From: Petunia secreta
Lineage: Eukaryota; Streptophyta; Magnoliopsida; Solanales; Solanaceae
Length of the DNA: 64,000 nucleotides
Direction: 5' to 3'
NCBI GenBank assembly: GCA_029990175.1
Contig: JARKIP010000033.1
Span: 17,839,001-17,903,000 of the forward strand
Below the pieces are notes generated by a model. It had not been told where the DNA came from and did no database searches. It saw only the letters and a program-made list of their open reading frames with translations. Shown in pieces: positions 22,171 through 34,085 of the stretch; position 1 is the stretch's first letter; every line of letters begins with the position of its first letter. Position numbers and translations under genes: made by a program.

Positions 22171-23255
22171 GATCACAGCTGGGTGTAGGGCGAACCGCCC
22201 AATGAGACTAGGCAGACCGCCCACTAAAATTTAACTATCTGAATCTCAGGAGGCGGACCCGCCTAATGTTCAGGGCGGAACACCCACTGAATTCGCAGTC
22301 ACTGGATGACTTTCAAAAATCTGTTCAGTGCTATCACAGTACTTCACGCGCGATCGCGCCTTACTGCGAGACAACCATGTGCAATCGCATCGGTATGCAC
22401 ACGGTCGCGTGAGTTTACTCAGCAGTAGAGAGCGATAGCATTTTATTCCATGTGAACGCGCTGGTAACGGTTCTTGCATTTAAAGGGCAGTGAAGAGGCC
22501 AAACGACCCACTTCTTCAAAACACCCATTCTCTCTAATCCCATTCTCCCATTCTTGCATCCCAACTGATTCACTCCATTCTTCATTCCATTCTCAAGCAT
22601 TCCATCTCCAACATCAACGTATGTTCTTCAATTTTCATGTCAAATTTGTCTAGCAAAATCATGTGTAAGCACTCTTCCTCTCTTAATTCTAATGTTGGTT
22701 GTATAAATGGGAAAAAAATAGACTTTAATAGAACATAAGGGAAGTCTGATGTGCCTTTATTGTTTATTTCTGTGTGAAGAAAAAGGGTTAGGTTACAAGT
22801 TTGTTAATGCCCAATTGAATTAAACCCTAGTGTTGATTTTGAGAACTTGAAGCAAAAAAAAAAAAAAAATTTGTGCGTTTCTCGTTAAAATTATGGGTGT
22901 ATACTGTGATTGATGTTTAGAACATGTTGAATTCTGGGTGTTATAGCCGAGGTCAGTCTCTTCCTGTTGGAGAAGATGACCTTGCGATCGCATGAAGAGC
23001 TGTGCAAACGCACTGAGTAGTCGAGTTCTTTCTTTCACGATCGCGTCAGACGTGACGTGATCGCGCAGGAGGTTCTCAGACAACTCTGTGCGACCGCGCC
23101 TGTCATTGCGCGATCGTGCAGTGTTCCATTTTCTGGTAGAAACAGTAAGCTTGCACAGCCCACTGCTGGAAATTTTTTACTTCAATCTTTGGCTCATGAG
23201 CTTTATTAATTTATGTATTGAGTACCTAGTTCTTGTTTTGACAATGGTGATCTTT
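22171..23255 (+). other. leader with GC-rich GCGATCGC-type words, no gene
   Basis: Contains repeated CGCCCA(C/A) words (22190-22290) and clusters of (T/G)GCGATCGCG-like words at 22345-22450 and 22975-23115. A probable leader exon ends near 22620 before GTATGTTCTT; the matching acceptor would be TTTGTAG at about 23255. No coding frame was identified. Confidence 0.4.
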
Positions 23256-24358
23256 GTAGGTACACATTCTTATACAATAGCTGAAGGAGACAACCAACAT
23301 AACTTAACGGAAGAGAGAGAGGAAGAATATGACTCCACCATATTCTTGTCCGCATCATGCTACAATAAATGGTTGAGGGATCAGTTATTAAACTTCATCA
23401 AGGAAAGAGGGATCCACATGGACAAGGTGGACGCGAAACTCCCCAACTTCTTCTAAAAGCTTGAAAATAGTGGATGAAGTTGTTTTTCCCAAACACATGA
23501 GAGGGCGAACACTTCCACAGGAAGGGAGTTTTATGCTAATGCCACTCAAACAAAATTTAGAGATGGGTTGGTGACTACTGTGAGGGCAGGTTAGTATGGT
23601 TTGATGCAGCTACGATCAATCCGGTGTATGGGCTAGAAAATGTTGGCAATGCTTTATACAAGACTCGTGCTTCAGAGGGAGGTGTGAAATGGCTGGTTGA
23701 TATGCTTCAAGAGGGTAAACTCTCAACTTGGTCCATATTCGGACAAAAGATTGTGTTCGCTGACTTCACCACCGAGGCCCGCATTTGGTTGTCCATTGTT
23801 TGCACTGGAGTGATGCCTTCGAGTAATGAAAGTGATCTTACGCTAGAAAAAAGCTCGACTGATTGCAGCACTGATTGATGGTTTCAAAGTCAATGTTGGG
23901 GAGATAATTTGTGGGAGAGATTGAGGAGGTGGTGCAAAAGAGAACACATAGCTTATTCTTCCCAAGCTTGATTCACCAGCTATGTAAGAATGCCGGAGTA
24001 GAAAGGCGTAGTGGTGATAAATATGTAAATGCTGACAAGCCTATCTATCCACTATTGAAGAAAGGACCAGGAGGGGTGATTCAAGGCAAGAAAAGAAAAG
24101 TTGAAGTATCTTCCCATATTGATGTTGATTACCCAGCTTTTGGGCAGTTGTCAGAACCCGCTACTACTACTGCACCACGTTGTTCATACACTCAAGTTCC
24201 ACCACTTTCATCAGGAGCGTCCACACATGAGGTACATTTCATCTCATATTTCTTCAGTTGATGCTCACATTACACAATTGGTAGCAGGCCTCCCTTTAGG
24301 CCCACATAGAGAGGGTTCTTCCTCAGGCCTTCGAATACCTTGTGATTGGAGGCAGTAG
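23256..24358 (+). pseudogene. putative plant transposon protein domain (PF20167-like), frameshifted
   Basis: Pieces in different frames line up with a domain common in plant retroelement-derived proteins: ASCYNKWLRDQLLNFIKERG, a GWMKL-type segment broken by TGA near 23474, TKFRDGLVTTVRAG, VKWLVDMLQEGKLSTW, FTTEARIWLSIVCTGVMPSS, then GEIEEVVQKRTHSLFFPSLI and HQLCKNAGVERRSGDKYVN. A stretch resembling the usual YANA motif lies near 23535. There are at least three frameshifts or stops. The function of this family is not known. The domain assignment is from pattern memory. Confidence 0.6.
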
Positions 24359-24730
24359 CAGCTGAGCAGGAGCATATTGGAAAAAATGGAGAAGAAGCAT
24401 AAGCAGTTTGGTAAAAGGACAAGCAATTTTCTGAATAAGATGATGAGCAAGCTGAACTCACTATGAAGTTCCAATGAGAACACAGTCTGAGGACAATGCA
24501 TAGTTTAAGTTTGGGGGTGTATTTGGGTTTTGAGTATAATATTGATGTTGCTCATGTTACTTGATTTTTCTGACATGTCTACCTTTTCTTTTCCTTGTTT
24601 TTGAAAAAATTGTGGAAACTTTGTGGATGATCATTTTTCTTTTATATTAGTATGAGTAGTTATTACAGAATTATGTTCATAGCTTGTTCGTATTGAGTAA
24701 TTAATTAGAGCTATACATACATACATATAA

Positions 24731-24740
24731 GTGTGTGTGT

Positions 24741-24825
<85 letters not shown>
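24731..24825 (+). repeat. (GT)n then (TA)n microsatellite
   Basis: GTGTGTGTGTTTGTGTGTGT (24731-24750) is followed by about 37 TA units to 24825. TA repeats continue on the far side of the MITE (25101-25117), as expected for an insertion at TA. Confidence 0.95.
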
Positions 24826-24826
<1 letters not shown>

Positions 24827-25100
24827 TCCCTCCGTCCCAATTTATGTGGCACCATTTCCTTTTTTGTTTGTCCCAAAATAAGTGGCACCTTTCCTTATTT
24901 GACAACTATTTAATGCATCATCTCTATTTTACCCTTGTTGGGCCCTACATACTTTTAAACCTACCAACAACTTTTTTATTACTATAATCTTCTCTCTCTT
25001 ACTTTTTCAAGGGTAAAATTGATATTTAACAAGGTCAACCTCTATTTTCTTAAACTCCGTGCCCGGTCAAATGGTGCCACATAAATTGGGACGGAGGGAG
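24826..25100. mobile_element. Stowaway-like MITE, complete
   Basis: Starts CTCCCTCCGTCCCAATTTAT and ends with its reverse complement, ATAAATTGGGACGGAGGGAG. The 28-bp inverted repeats include the typical Stowaway terminus. Length is 275 bp, non-coding, with TA on both sides. It was probably mobilised in trans by a Tc1/mariner-type transposase. Confidence 0.92.
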
Positions 25101-25119
25101 TATATATATATATATATGG

Positions 25120-25928
25120 TTTTGCTAACCTACTACATGGGTGTAGTAGGTTAGTATTGTACCCATTTTGTAGTTCACAAAAATACCCTTACTATCATTG
25201 TAAACTCATTAAAAAGTAGGGGTTTTTTCGTCATTTCATCCAAATTCTCCCAAATCCATTTTTTGTTCTCGCGGATTAGAACCCAATTCTCTGAACAATC
25301 TTGGCATCAAAGGAGATCTAACTTGCAGACACGATTTTTCTTTAATGTTGTTAGAGATTTTCTTCTTGGTATCTTTTTTTTTTTTTGGGTCAAATATTTA
25401 CAATGCATTAATGGAGAGGCATTAACATCTTAGCCATTATTAGTCTGCAATTTGTGACGCGATAAAAGGCAGAGGCCTCATATTTATTTATGCTGCTACT
25501 TTTCTATCACTATATCTCAAAACTACTTATAGCAATACAGAAACAGAAAAGAACATGTTAAGTTGTGTAGTAATGCATGTCAATTGCATTTATATTGCAA
25601 TAGAAAAGAACTGGATAATTCAAATTTTCGGAACGTAAAAGTAAATTAAGAAAAAGACCATCGTTAATTGGGAAAAAATCTTTGGTTTATGGTGGTTTAT
25701 CGTTTATCTGTTGATCTTTCAATGTTTGTTGCTATGATTTCTCCATTGACGGCGACCAAGAGAAGCAAAGAAAGGTGTAAAAGAAAATTTAAGTTTATAT
25801 ATTTTTTGTGAAAAGACAATAAAACCCCCTTTTCTTAATATGTAGGCAAAAAATAGTAAAGGCATTTTTGTGAACAACAAAATGGGTACAATGCTAATCT
25901 ACGATACCCATATAGTAGGTTAGCAAAA
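25120..25928. mobile_element. 809-bp element with long inverted repeats, class uncertain
   Basis: The left end TTTTGCTAACCTACTA... and the reversed right end share about 75 bp with few mismatches, including GTACCCATTTTGT and GTTCACAAAAAT. The interior is AT-rich with no coding frame. Near the left end ACCTACTACATGGGTGTAGTAGGT forms its own hairpin. Both flanks are TA repeats, so no target duplication can be defined. It lies 19 bases from the Stowaway MITE. Confidence 0.75.
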
Positions 25929-27579
25929 TATATATAAATATGAACTACGTTTGGGATGCTGCTTCCTTTTTTCTGATTCACCATTGTGTGATACGTAGGC
26001 ATCCACTTGGGTGCGAAAACCTCATTTGGTCCGAACAACCATTTTCATTGTAAACACTATTTTTTTATAAAATTTTTGACATAACTTCCTTGGTTTTTCT
26101 TTGCCATGGTTGTTTTCCAATGAAGCAATTCTTGTGGATCGGACATTCTTAGGATTTAGTTAGTAGTAATAGTAGTATAGTAATAGTTGTGGATTTTTGC
26201 CTCTTGGCCAACTTTTGGCATATTTTGTTCCACCATTATTTAATCTTTGTCATCTGAGCTTGTTTTGAAAAATGGATAGAAAAATTTAGTTGGTGAATTG
26301 TGCTATATTATCTTTAAGTTCAACTTTTGACTCTTGTGTTCACTAATTAGCTTTCATTAGGCTATGAGTAAACTTTGAATGCTTAATTTGCTTTGATTGG
26401 GACTTGAATATACCAGTCTTCCTTGCTTTACTTGTGCCATGTGTAGTGAGGTTTTGGTGTGTTCATGTGTGTACTTCTTGATCTAGAACTTTCCCTAAGT
26501 ATGCTTCGAGGCGAAATCCTGGGTGATGTTTGACTTGAAAAATGATTTCAGGCTTTCCTTGGTCCGTTAGTGACCTAAAAAAAATATACCCTTGCATTAT
26601 GATCTTAGTCAACCCCTTTGTACTTAATATCTTTTCTTTTGGCAACCACATTATTAACCCGGACCAATTCTAAGTGCTTAAAACACTAATCCTCTTTTTG
26701 GTCCTACCTCCTTGTGTGCATTGAAAGAGTGCAACTTAGGCAAAAGCCTTTGGGGTGGCACGAGTTATGGTGAAAGTGTGGAAGCCAGTGAAAATTAAAA
26801 GATGGAAAAGAGCAATAGAAATGAAAAGCTGAAAAGACAAGATTTTTAAAGAAAGAGAAAAATAAAGAAAATGAACAAAAAGAAAAGAAGAAAAAAAAAT
26901 ATATGTGATGAATAAAAAGGGACGGACTAGTGCCTAAACCACAAATAGCAAGGTGTAATTCCAAATAAAAAAAGGAAATGTGTTTTGAAATCTCAAGGAG
27001 GTGTGTAGTCACTCATTGTCTAAATTTTACCCCACCTTTGACCAAAAGCCTACATTACAACCTTAGCTAAGTCCTAATCGATTTCGGGTCAAGCATTCCT
27101 ACATTAGGGGAGAGGTACACGAAGGGAAAGCTTATGGATCTTTTGTGTGCATGATGAATTTTGTTTTAGAGAGTGAGTCAATTCTTCCTATCATTAATCC
27201 TATTTGTGTTGTCATTGAATTTTTGTGATTGGAATATTCTCTTGCGTGGTGAGGAAAATTGTGAAGTTGAGTTGAAGACTTGTGTTTCACTTCCCAATTA
27301 AGATGAGCAAGCAAAGAGGTGAACTCTTGTGACGAAGAGGCAAACTTTGAAAGTTTTGTGTCATGGCATGTTTGTCTTCTTTTGTTGTTGATCTTTGCAA
27401 GTGGTGTTCACATGGCTTGGCGTAATTGTTGGCACCAACCAATGTCATTTATTGTTGAACTTTAAAGGAGTTTTGACTTGTTGTGGCCTTAATGAAAAAT
27501 GCATGAATAGATGAATTGCAACTTGGTTTCTATTGAAGTGTGCTTTGCTTAAGGACAAGCAATAGTTTAAGTTTGGGGG
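25929..27579. other. AT-rich stretch before the Athila-like LTR, no gene seen
   Basis: Contains many short frames but no recognised domain. It has an A-rich block (26820-26910) and ends at GACAAGCAATAGTTTAAG, followed by TTTGGGGGTGT, the polypurine-like motif before the LTR. Confidence 0.4.
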
Positions 27580-28838
27580 TGTAATGCGTGGGAAAAATGC
27601 CACACATTACCTTCTATTTACTTGAGCTTTTGTTGTGTATTATGGGTTATATATGTGCACTTATTATATTTTAGTTGCATATTGTAGGATATTGGCACTA
27701 TGATGATGAATAGATGAAAAACAAGTCAAAACAAGCTAAATTACGAAGCTTCTGATCCTAACGGGAAAACTGCTTATCGCGGTCGCGAAGAGTGCCACGT
27801 GATCATGCAGAAAGATTTGATCGGCTAGCGCGACAACACCATTTTGGACGCAATCGCGACGATGCAAAAGAATTATTCAGCGCGATAGCGCTTTTTGTGA
27901 TGCAATCGCGCAAAAGCGCGTCTGGGCTGCACTAGACAGTTTTGGTATTTCACACCAGCTGAATTGAAAACACATAAATAGGTCCTTGGAAGGCCTAGGA
28001 CATATCTTTTGGCCAATTTTCTAATATTGGAGCAAGGATTCATCAACAAGAACACAAAGAGGGTGAAGATTTAGAGCAACCCATTGAGAAATTCTCAACC
28101 CTTTGTACTCCTTCTTTACTTTCATGCTTTGTATTGAATATATTTGGTGTTGTTGATGTTATTCAAGACTTGATTTTGTGAATATATTTCATGACTATTC
28201 ATATTATTAGTTGGTATAATTTTGGACATGGTTATATGAATGAAACATGACTAGGATTTTATATTTGTGGGTTTTGATTATCTAGCTTCTATTGTTTTGG
28301 TTGCTTGACTTTTGTGCTTATGACACTTAAGTTATATGTCTTCTTTTCTAATTAAGAACTCGGGAGAGATTAGTTAGCGTAGAATAGTGAAGCTAGCGAG
28401 GATTTGGGTTGATAGGCTATTTCATAGACTAACCCATCTAAAAGAAGTTACGCTCGGGAGAAATCTTGTTTTCTCGGGTTATGAGTAGTACTTCATATGC
28501 TCAACCATGGTTTTGACGAGTTCTGTGGAGGTAAATACCTTCTAGGGCGAGAGGATTCTAGGGATTACATTAGAACGACTCGACCATAATACATAAACCC
28601 TGTGCTATAATTGCATCCTTGGCTCAAAACTTGTCTTCCTTGGTTGTGAGAATGCCATCGATTACCTTTACTTGCTTTCCTAGTGTCATTTGTAGTTGCT
28701 AATATCATTCCATAACCTTGTTATCCTAGTTTGGCATAGCCAAATAGGTTTAGTTCCTCCACTATTTTGATCGCACCACATTATTCTTTGTGGATTCGAC
28801 CCCCACTCCTAGTTGGGTAAATTTTATTGCGATAACCA
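27580..28838 (+). repeat. LTR-like segment following a TTTGGGGGTGT motif
   Basis: Begins TGTAATGCGTGGG right after the purine tract and ends near ATTGCGATAACCA, with TTTGTGGATTCGACCCCC shortly before, a phrase typical near the end of Athila-type LTRs (memory, unchecked). It carries a GCGATCGC-type word cluster at about 27775-27925. No partner LTR was found in the window. Confidence 0.5.
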
Positions 28839-28849
28839 TTCATACCTCA

Positions 28850-31580
28850 AGTCAATGTGTATGTTGAGCGTTGTCAAAGGCCATATCAGAATAAAGGAAG
28901 AAAGGAAACTATCAATCATCGGGATCATCTTCCCGAGGGAAACCATCTTTGCCCTCGGAAGTCCTATCCTCATTGTCCTCTTCTTCCTCTTTATCGTCCT
29001 CGGCTTCATCATCGCCCGAGCCTTCACTTGAAGGGAGCTCATCTATGATAGCTTGGGCTCCAGCGGCATCACTTTGGGCTTTAGCAATTTCCTTGCCCAA
29101 ATCAATCCTCCTACTTTACACTAATCAAGAGCTTTCAGACGAGTTTTAATGATGGCCCAACTTTTGTCCAATTCGGCCCTCGTAGTCTTAGCTTTGACTC
29201 TCTCCTCTAAAGTGGCAATCTCACCCCATAGGTGCTCAACTTCAGCCTTGAGCGTCGCCGTGCAATTTTCTAGCCCATTCATTTAGAGTATATGCCCAGC
29301 CAGTTTGTGGTGATATTCTTTAGTGACTTCCACAAGCTTGGCATTGGCTCCGTCTAACTCGCCGCGAAGCTCTTGGGCCTCTTGAGTCAGCTTCAGGCTT
29401 TCAGCTCGGTGGCCATCCTTTAATGCTTGAACTTGGGCCTCGAAGGAAGCAACAACCTCATGTGCCTAACTTTGCTTGGTGTTGGACTTGGCCAATTGAT
29501 ATTGCAACTCGTAAATTTCAGCCTTGTATCCCTCTTTTTGGCGACCCAGATATCCCCTACATGTTGAAGTTGCGCGGCTCGGTGACGCTCGAGGTGCATC
29601 GCCTTGAGGGAATACAAGAAACTCTGAAAAGGGTTTGAGGAAAAGTTAGAGTACTAATATTAGTCAAAAGGGAAAACTATGAGTATTGGAGTTTACCTAA
29701 ACTCCGCTGGCGGCCGAATGAGACACAGCATCACTGATGATATGTCCTTGACACGCTCCTCTTCTTTCGGCCCGAATAGCCCCCAGAGGCTCATGGGTAC
29801 ATCAATCGTGCCGTTGAAGAGACAAAAGTCGACAGGAAACTCGACTCTCCTCGTGGCCCTTTCAGAAGCCGAGGCGTTGAGAGGCTCGGAGTTGGCTTGT
29901 GCCGCGCTCGGTACCACCCTCTCTTCAGTAGAGGAAGGAACTGCAGCCTCGCCTACCTTAGCCTTGCCTTTTAGCCCTTGCGGCGGCATAGTCAAGCCCC
30001 TCGAGGTCTACTACCTCGACTTCCTTGGAGGCCTCAGTGCCTTCATCACTTGGCTCATCCCTTAGGCCTCGTCACGGTTCAGTGGTCGCATCGACTCGAG
30101 GGCGAACAACTTGAGGTAGCCTCTTCGAAGCCGTCATTTTCTTCTTTGAATCTGCGGGAATGTAAATTGGAGGCTTAGTGAAAGAAGAAATGTTGTGATG
30201 GAAGTGAAACAAACAATGAGGATGTCATCATCACCTTTAGTAGAGGTCCCTTGACCAGAAGAGGTCTTCGAGGCTTTAGAGGTCTTGGCTTTCTTAAAGG
30301 AGCTAGCCAAGTTAGCTATCGTAGCTAAGCTGACATCGGCATCGGGGGTTTCCTTCTCCTTCTTTTTCTTCCCTTTTTTGCTTTTCTTTGGGCTTGGTGC
30401 TACCCGCCTTGTTAGAAAAACCTGCAATAAATAGGGTAAAGTTAGCAGAAAGGAAACCTCAGGCGATCCCTAAAGAAATTGAATTGTGACGAACAACTCA
30501 CCGTTCCTCTTACACATCTAATTGTTGTCTGCCTCGACGGCGATGCTTATCCAAGTCCGCTTGGGCCGAGTTCGAATCTTGATGATCGCTGGAACCCAAT
30601 CAACTAGATCGGCTGGGGGTTCTACTAAAACTTTATTTGCTAAGAAAGCCAGGGCATGTGATGGAAGATAAGCTCGAGGATAAAAATTAAAAGGCAGATG
30701 AATCATAAAAAAGTTCACTTACACTTATTGTACTACACCTCGGGGACCCCCGGGTCAGCAGACAATTGGTTTGTTGGAAGGAAAATGTAGTGGTTGTACC
30801 AGCCTCGGTCCCCCGTATCTTCACCCTTTGATATCAGGGAATACTTTCGATTTTTTAAAACCACAACTCCACCTTTGTGGAAGGTGGGATAAAAGAGAGA
30901 AATCAAATGTTGAAAAGTGAAAGGCACCGCAGCCTTTTGGCTTAAAAAGTCAAGATAGAATGTGTCAATTACCTCGTGCATAGGGAGAGAAAAATCCTAT
31001 TGTGAATGAGTAAGTTTAAACAAAAGAAAGTCCCTCTACATGGCCAGAGTTGTTATTTTTCGGGTTGGGAACAGTGATTTGGACCTCGGGGCCCTAATTG
31101 CTATCCTCCCGAACTAAAGCCATGTGGGCTTGGGTAATCAGGATTGGTGTAGTTTGCACTGAGATGTTGCTTTTTCTATTTCTGAGCAGCCGATTAGTCT
31201 TGAAACCTAAAGTCTTTTTTCTATATAGAAGTTCGAGGGAATAATTTGATAATGCTCGAGTTCCTTATCAATAGGGATCTTCTTTGGTTTTGAGGCCTCC
31301 GCCTCAAATTCACTAGCAACATCGACATCGTCTCCTCCATCGCTTACTTCAACAAACTTACTGCGGCCAGCGGTGGCTTTGCGCCGCTTGGGTACCTTGC
31401 GCCACTTGGGACCAAGCCCCCTGCCTCAAACGTCACTTCGCTGTCCTTGGCGGGTGGAGCAATAACGTTTAGTGGATCAACAACGCTAACCACTTTACCG
31501 CCAATAATTACGGCGGTGGATTCAAGAATTCTATCATCTGAGTTGCCACTGGAATTTTGGACAGAGTTGGTTGTTGACAT
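28850..31580 (-). pseudogene. T2 antisense gene
   Basis: Starts MSTTNSVQNSSGNSDDRILE at 31580 and reads toward 28910, where it ends in an acidic tail (GSGDDEAEDDKEEEEDNEDR). The conserved block near 30740-31010 includes MHEVIDTFYLDFLSQKAAVP, FTFQHLISLFYPTFHKGGVV and KYSLISKGED. A Lys-rich segment (SPKKSKKGKKKKEKE) lies near 30370 and Ala/Glu-rich coiled-coil-like parts at 29200-29600. Domain order matches the T1 and T3 antisense genes. Stops between the blocks (for example near 31010-31200) may be introns or lesions. It would be transcribed opposite to pol; function unknown. Confidence 0.7.
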
Positions 31581-31922
31581 TTTTGTTAGAAATCGGGTGC
31601 AAATTTCTGATTTTGGATGAAAGGAGAAAGAAAGATAGAAAACTTTTCTTTAGAAAAATTTATTGTTGCTCAGATTTCAAGAGTGAAGAACGTGATCAAG
31701 TTGGTGTATTTATAGATTGAGAAGTCATCATTGCATTGACTTGAGAAGGGAAAATGAAACAACGTGACCGTTCAAAGGTCACCACGTGTAACGGAAAAGA
31801 AATTGAATTGATAGCCTCCTTTTTGAATTACTAGACACACACGTCGCCACGTCACTTTCCCACCTAATCTCATTGCACTCCTTGAAAACTCTGTCAGTTA
31901 CTCAAGGAGTGGGGGGACTATC

Positions 31923-32502
31923 TATATTGAGTAAAATGTAGCTTGCATGCGTGGCACCTCGAGCGCATGGCTTGGGACGTGTCTCGCAAAGATGCGTAAG
32001 TTTGCCACGAGGGAAACAACATAATCCTCGAGAGAAAGCCACGAGGTCAACGTCCTTTGCAGGCCACGGGGAAGAGCCGCCTCGGGGAACAGAATGTTCA
32101 TCCCCCCGAGGTAGGCGATCCAAACCTTGGTGGGGCAGCTTCACTCCAGCGGAAGAGTCTCCCCACGATCTCCGTCCATTAACTTAGCATTTAATGGGTA
32201 AGATCGTGGGAAAGCCATGATCAAGATGTGGGGGAATGGCTAGTTAATGCTCTTAAACGTCCTCAGATTCTTGATCTATAAATAATATTTCATTCATCTT
32301 GTAAAGGCATCTAGAAATTCATAGGTAAAGCTCTGTCCAATTGTAATCACAAAGCAGTTATTATTGAAATCATTTTCTTGTGTTCTTACTGTTCGTTTTC
32401 TTTCATTAGTTAACTAATATTTTATCAATTTTGATACAACATATTGCTTGTAAACCCCAATACAAATTCTATTGTAGACCTAATCCAATTTAGGCGAATA
32501 CA
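31923..32502 (+). repeat. T2 3' LTR
   Basis: Preceded by the polypurine tract GGAGTGGGGGGACTATC. Its start reads TATATTGAGTAAAA, so the canonical TG has mutated. It ends TCCAATTTAGGCGAATACA. CTATAAATAA near 32275 is a likely TATA box. Its body differs from the T1 LTR (different subfamily) but shares the T-rich 3' part. Confidence 0.82.
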
Positions 32503-32786
32503 GTTAGGTTTCTCAATTGAAAAAGTAATGTTTCAATTATTAGAGTTTAGCAAAATCAATAGGTGATATAATGAGTTAATATAGAAAATGAAGAGGGTGA
32601 AACCGACCAAAATTAGAACTTAGGATCAAGAAGCACGGTACTATCCTTACAGGTATAAAACATGCGAAAAGCTAGTGCTATTCCAAGTGCTATAGCTAAC
32701 ACAATTAATAAGATTTGTAGTGCCATATTGAGTTTAGAATTTTTAGGGGACTCATTAGAGATACCTTTCATGTGTGATTTCTCCAT
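32503..32786 (-). pseudogene. NHL/LEA-2-like gene, N-terminal fragment (copy A)
   Basis: The ATG is at 32784-32786; the protein begins MEKSHMKGISNESPKNSKLN and runs into a hydrophobic membrane segment (MALQILLIVLAIALGIALAF), then FYTC and LLDPKF followed by TAA. The frame beyond the stop still resembles copy B. It is cut off at 32503 by the T2 LTR, so about two thirds of the protein is missing. NHL proteins (NDR1/HIN1-like) are plasma-membrane proteins with one N-terminal membrane span and a LEA-2 domain, often linked to defence. The family call rests mainly on copy B and is moderate. Confidence 0.6.
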
Positions 32787-33300
32787 TCAATTCACAAAAG
32801 AGAATGTAAAGAATAGCTAGCTTGAAGGAATCTTAATGTAATGGAAGATGGTATTAATTCGTAAAAGGAGAACAAACTTGTTGTTGCGGAAAGTACATTT
32901 GAGGCTTAAGTTGTGTGTGTATATATAGAATTCCCAAGCTCTAATACTCATAGGAAACTGATTGCAAATGGTAATCTGATATACGGTGGGAAAACTTGTT
33001 TTTCTTATTTTATTTGGTTTTGGAAGCATTTTAGTGGAAAAGATCTTTAGTATTTATGGGTTGGGTTAATTATTTAACATGAGGCTTTGTTGCTTACCGA
33101 AAAGAAAGTAATCTTCTCCCCGAACGGTTTCTCTTATATTTAATGTTTTAATGAAACTTTTCGTAAACCAAAATTATCATCTACACACTCATTGGAAGTC
33201 TTTTTTTTTTCCTTGTAAAAATTGGGAATATGTTAACTAAAACACTTAAATCAATACATTTTCGAGGTTACTGCATAATTTAATACATGAAATCTTGTCT
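32787..33300 (-). promoter_or_regulatory. upstream region of NHL-like copy A, conserved with copy B
   Basis: About 500 bases upstream of the ATG align with copy B (49096-49481, 52973-53100), including GGTTTTGGAA.CAT, TGGAAAAGATCTTT and TATATATAGAAT / TATTTATAGAATACCC, a probable TATA box (about 32920-32930 on the minus strand). It also contains the empty sites of two insertions found in copy B: TAAACCAAAATTAT near 33165 and TAATTTAATACA near 33282. Confidence 0.6.
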
Positions 33301-33304
33301 TATA

Positions 33305-33490
33305 CTACCTCCGTCCCAAAGTAAATGACCATTTTTCACTTTCTTTTGGTATCGCAAAGTGTCAATTTTCTAATATCAAAGCAAAATTACTTTTTTTTTC
33401 CTAACATTATCCTTGCTATTAAAGAAGTAAAAGTGATGATTTGATCTTTTTACATTGAATAATGAAAAAGTAAGGGGAATTAAGCTAACT
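33305..33490. mobile_element. Stowaway-like MITE fragment
   Basis: Starts TACTACCTCCGTCCCAAAGTAAATGACC, the usual left terminus, but no matching right terminus is found before the LINE fragment. Probably truncated. Confidence 0.55.
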
Positions 33491-33509
33491 ATATATATAG
33501 TTAATACTT

Positions 33510-33865
33510 TTCTTAATGAACGTGAAATTGAAAATATTGCTTAGATGGATGTGTGGCCATACGAGGTTAGATAAGACTAGAAATGAGGTTATTCGTGATA
33601 AGGTGGGAGTGGCCTCAATGGTGGACAAGATGCGAGAAGTGAGGCTGCGATGGTTCGGCCATGTGAAGAGAAGGAGCACAGATGCTCCAATGAGGAGGTG
33701 CGAGAGGCTGACTATGTTGGGTCTTCGGAGAGATCGAGGTAGACCAAAGAAGAATTGGTGCGAGGTGATTCGATAGGACATGGCTCATTTCCAGATCACC
33801 GAGGACATAACCTTTTACAGAAAAGCATGGAGATCAAGGATTAGGGTGGAAGGTTAGGTAGAAGG
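33510..33865 (+). pseudogene. non-LTR retrotransposon (LINE) ORF2 C-terminal fragment
   Basis: The frame from 33516 reads LLRWMCGHTRLDKTRNEVIR, then MREVRLRWFGHVKRRSTDAP and GRPKKNWCEVIR, the characteristic tail of plant LINE reverse-transcriptase ORFs, and ends in TAG at 33774-33776. The same reading continues (F..TEDITFYRKAWRSRIRVEG) after it. RT itself is absent: a 5'-truncated copy, as is usual for LINEs. Confidence 0.75.
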
Positions 33866-34085
33866 CGATTGGTTGTTGGCTTTTTAGCTTTATTATTCTT
33901 ATACATAGTAGTTTTATCTTGTCATGTGTCCTTTTTGCTATTGGTGTCTTCTATTTGCTCGGGTTGTTGTAGTTTTTATGTGAGTACTTGAGCTATCATG
34001 GTATTTCTCACCTTGTTCTTTTTTTCTAATCATGTTTTCAAAATATTTTGTTTTTTATCTTTAAGTGTTAGATGACCATATATAT

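Larger units (their letters stand above)
22171..28838 (+). mobile_element. Athila-like or plant-transposon-protein unit inserted in T2
   Basis: Between the T2 spacer and the T2 antisense gene lies about 6.7 kb unrelated to Tat elements. It holds a transcript-like leader, a coding remnant of the putative plant transposon protein type (23260-24358), two AAGTTTGGGGGTGT motifs (24507-24520 and 27569-27582) of the kind that precede Athila-type LTRs, and an LTR-like segment 27580-28838. I could not find a matching LTR at the left border or a clean target duplication, so the extent and class are uncertain. Confidence 0.45.

Noticed and set aside
24711..24987. Several frames of alternating Tyr-Ile
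   Set aside because: Readings of the TA microsatellite.
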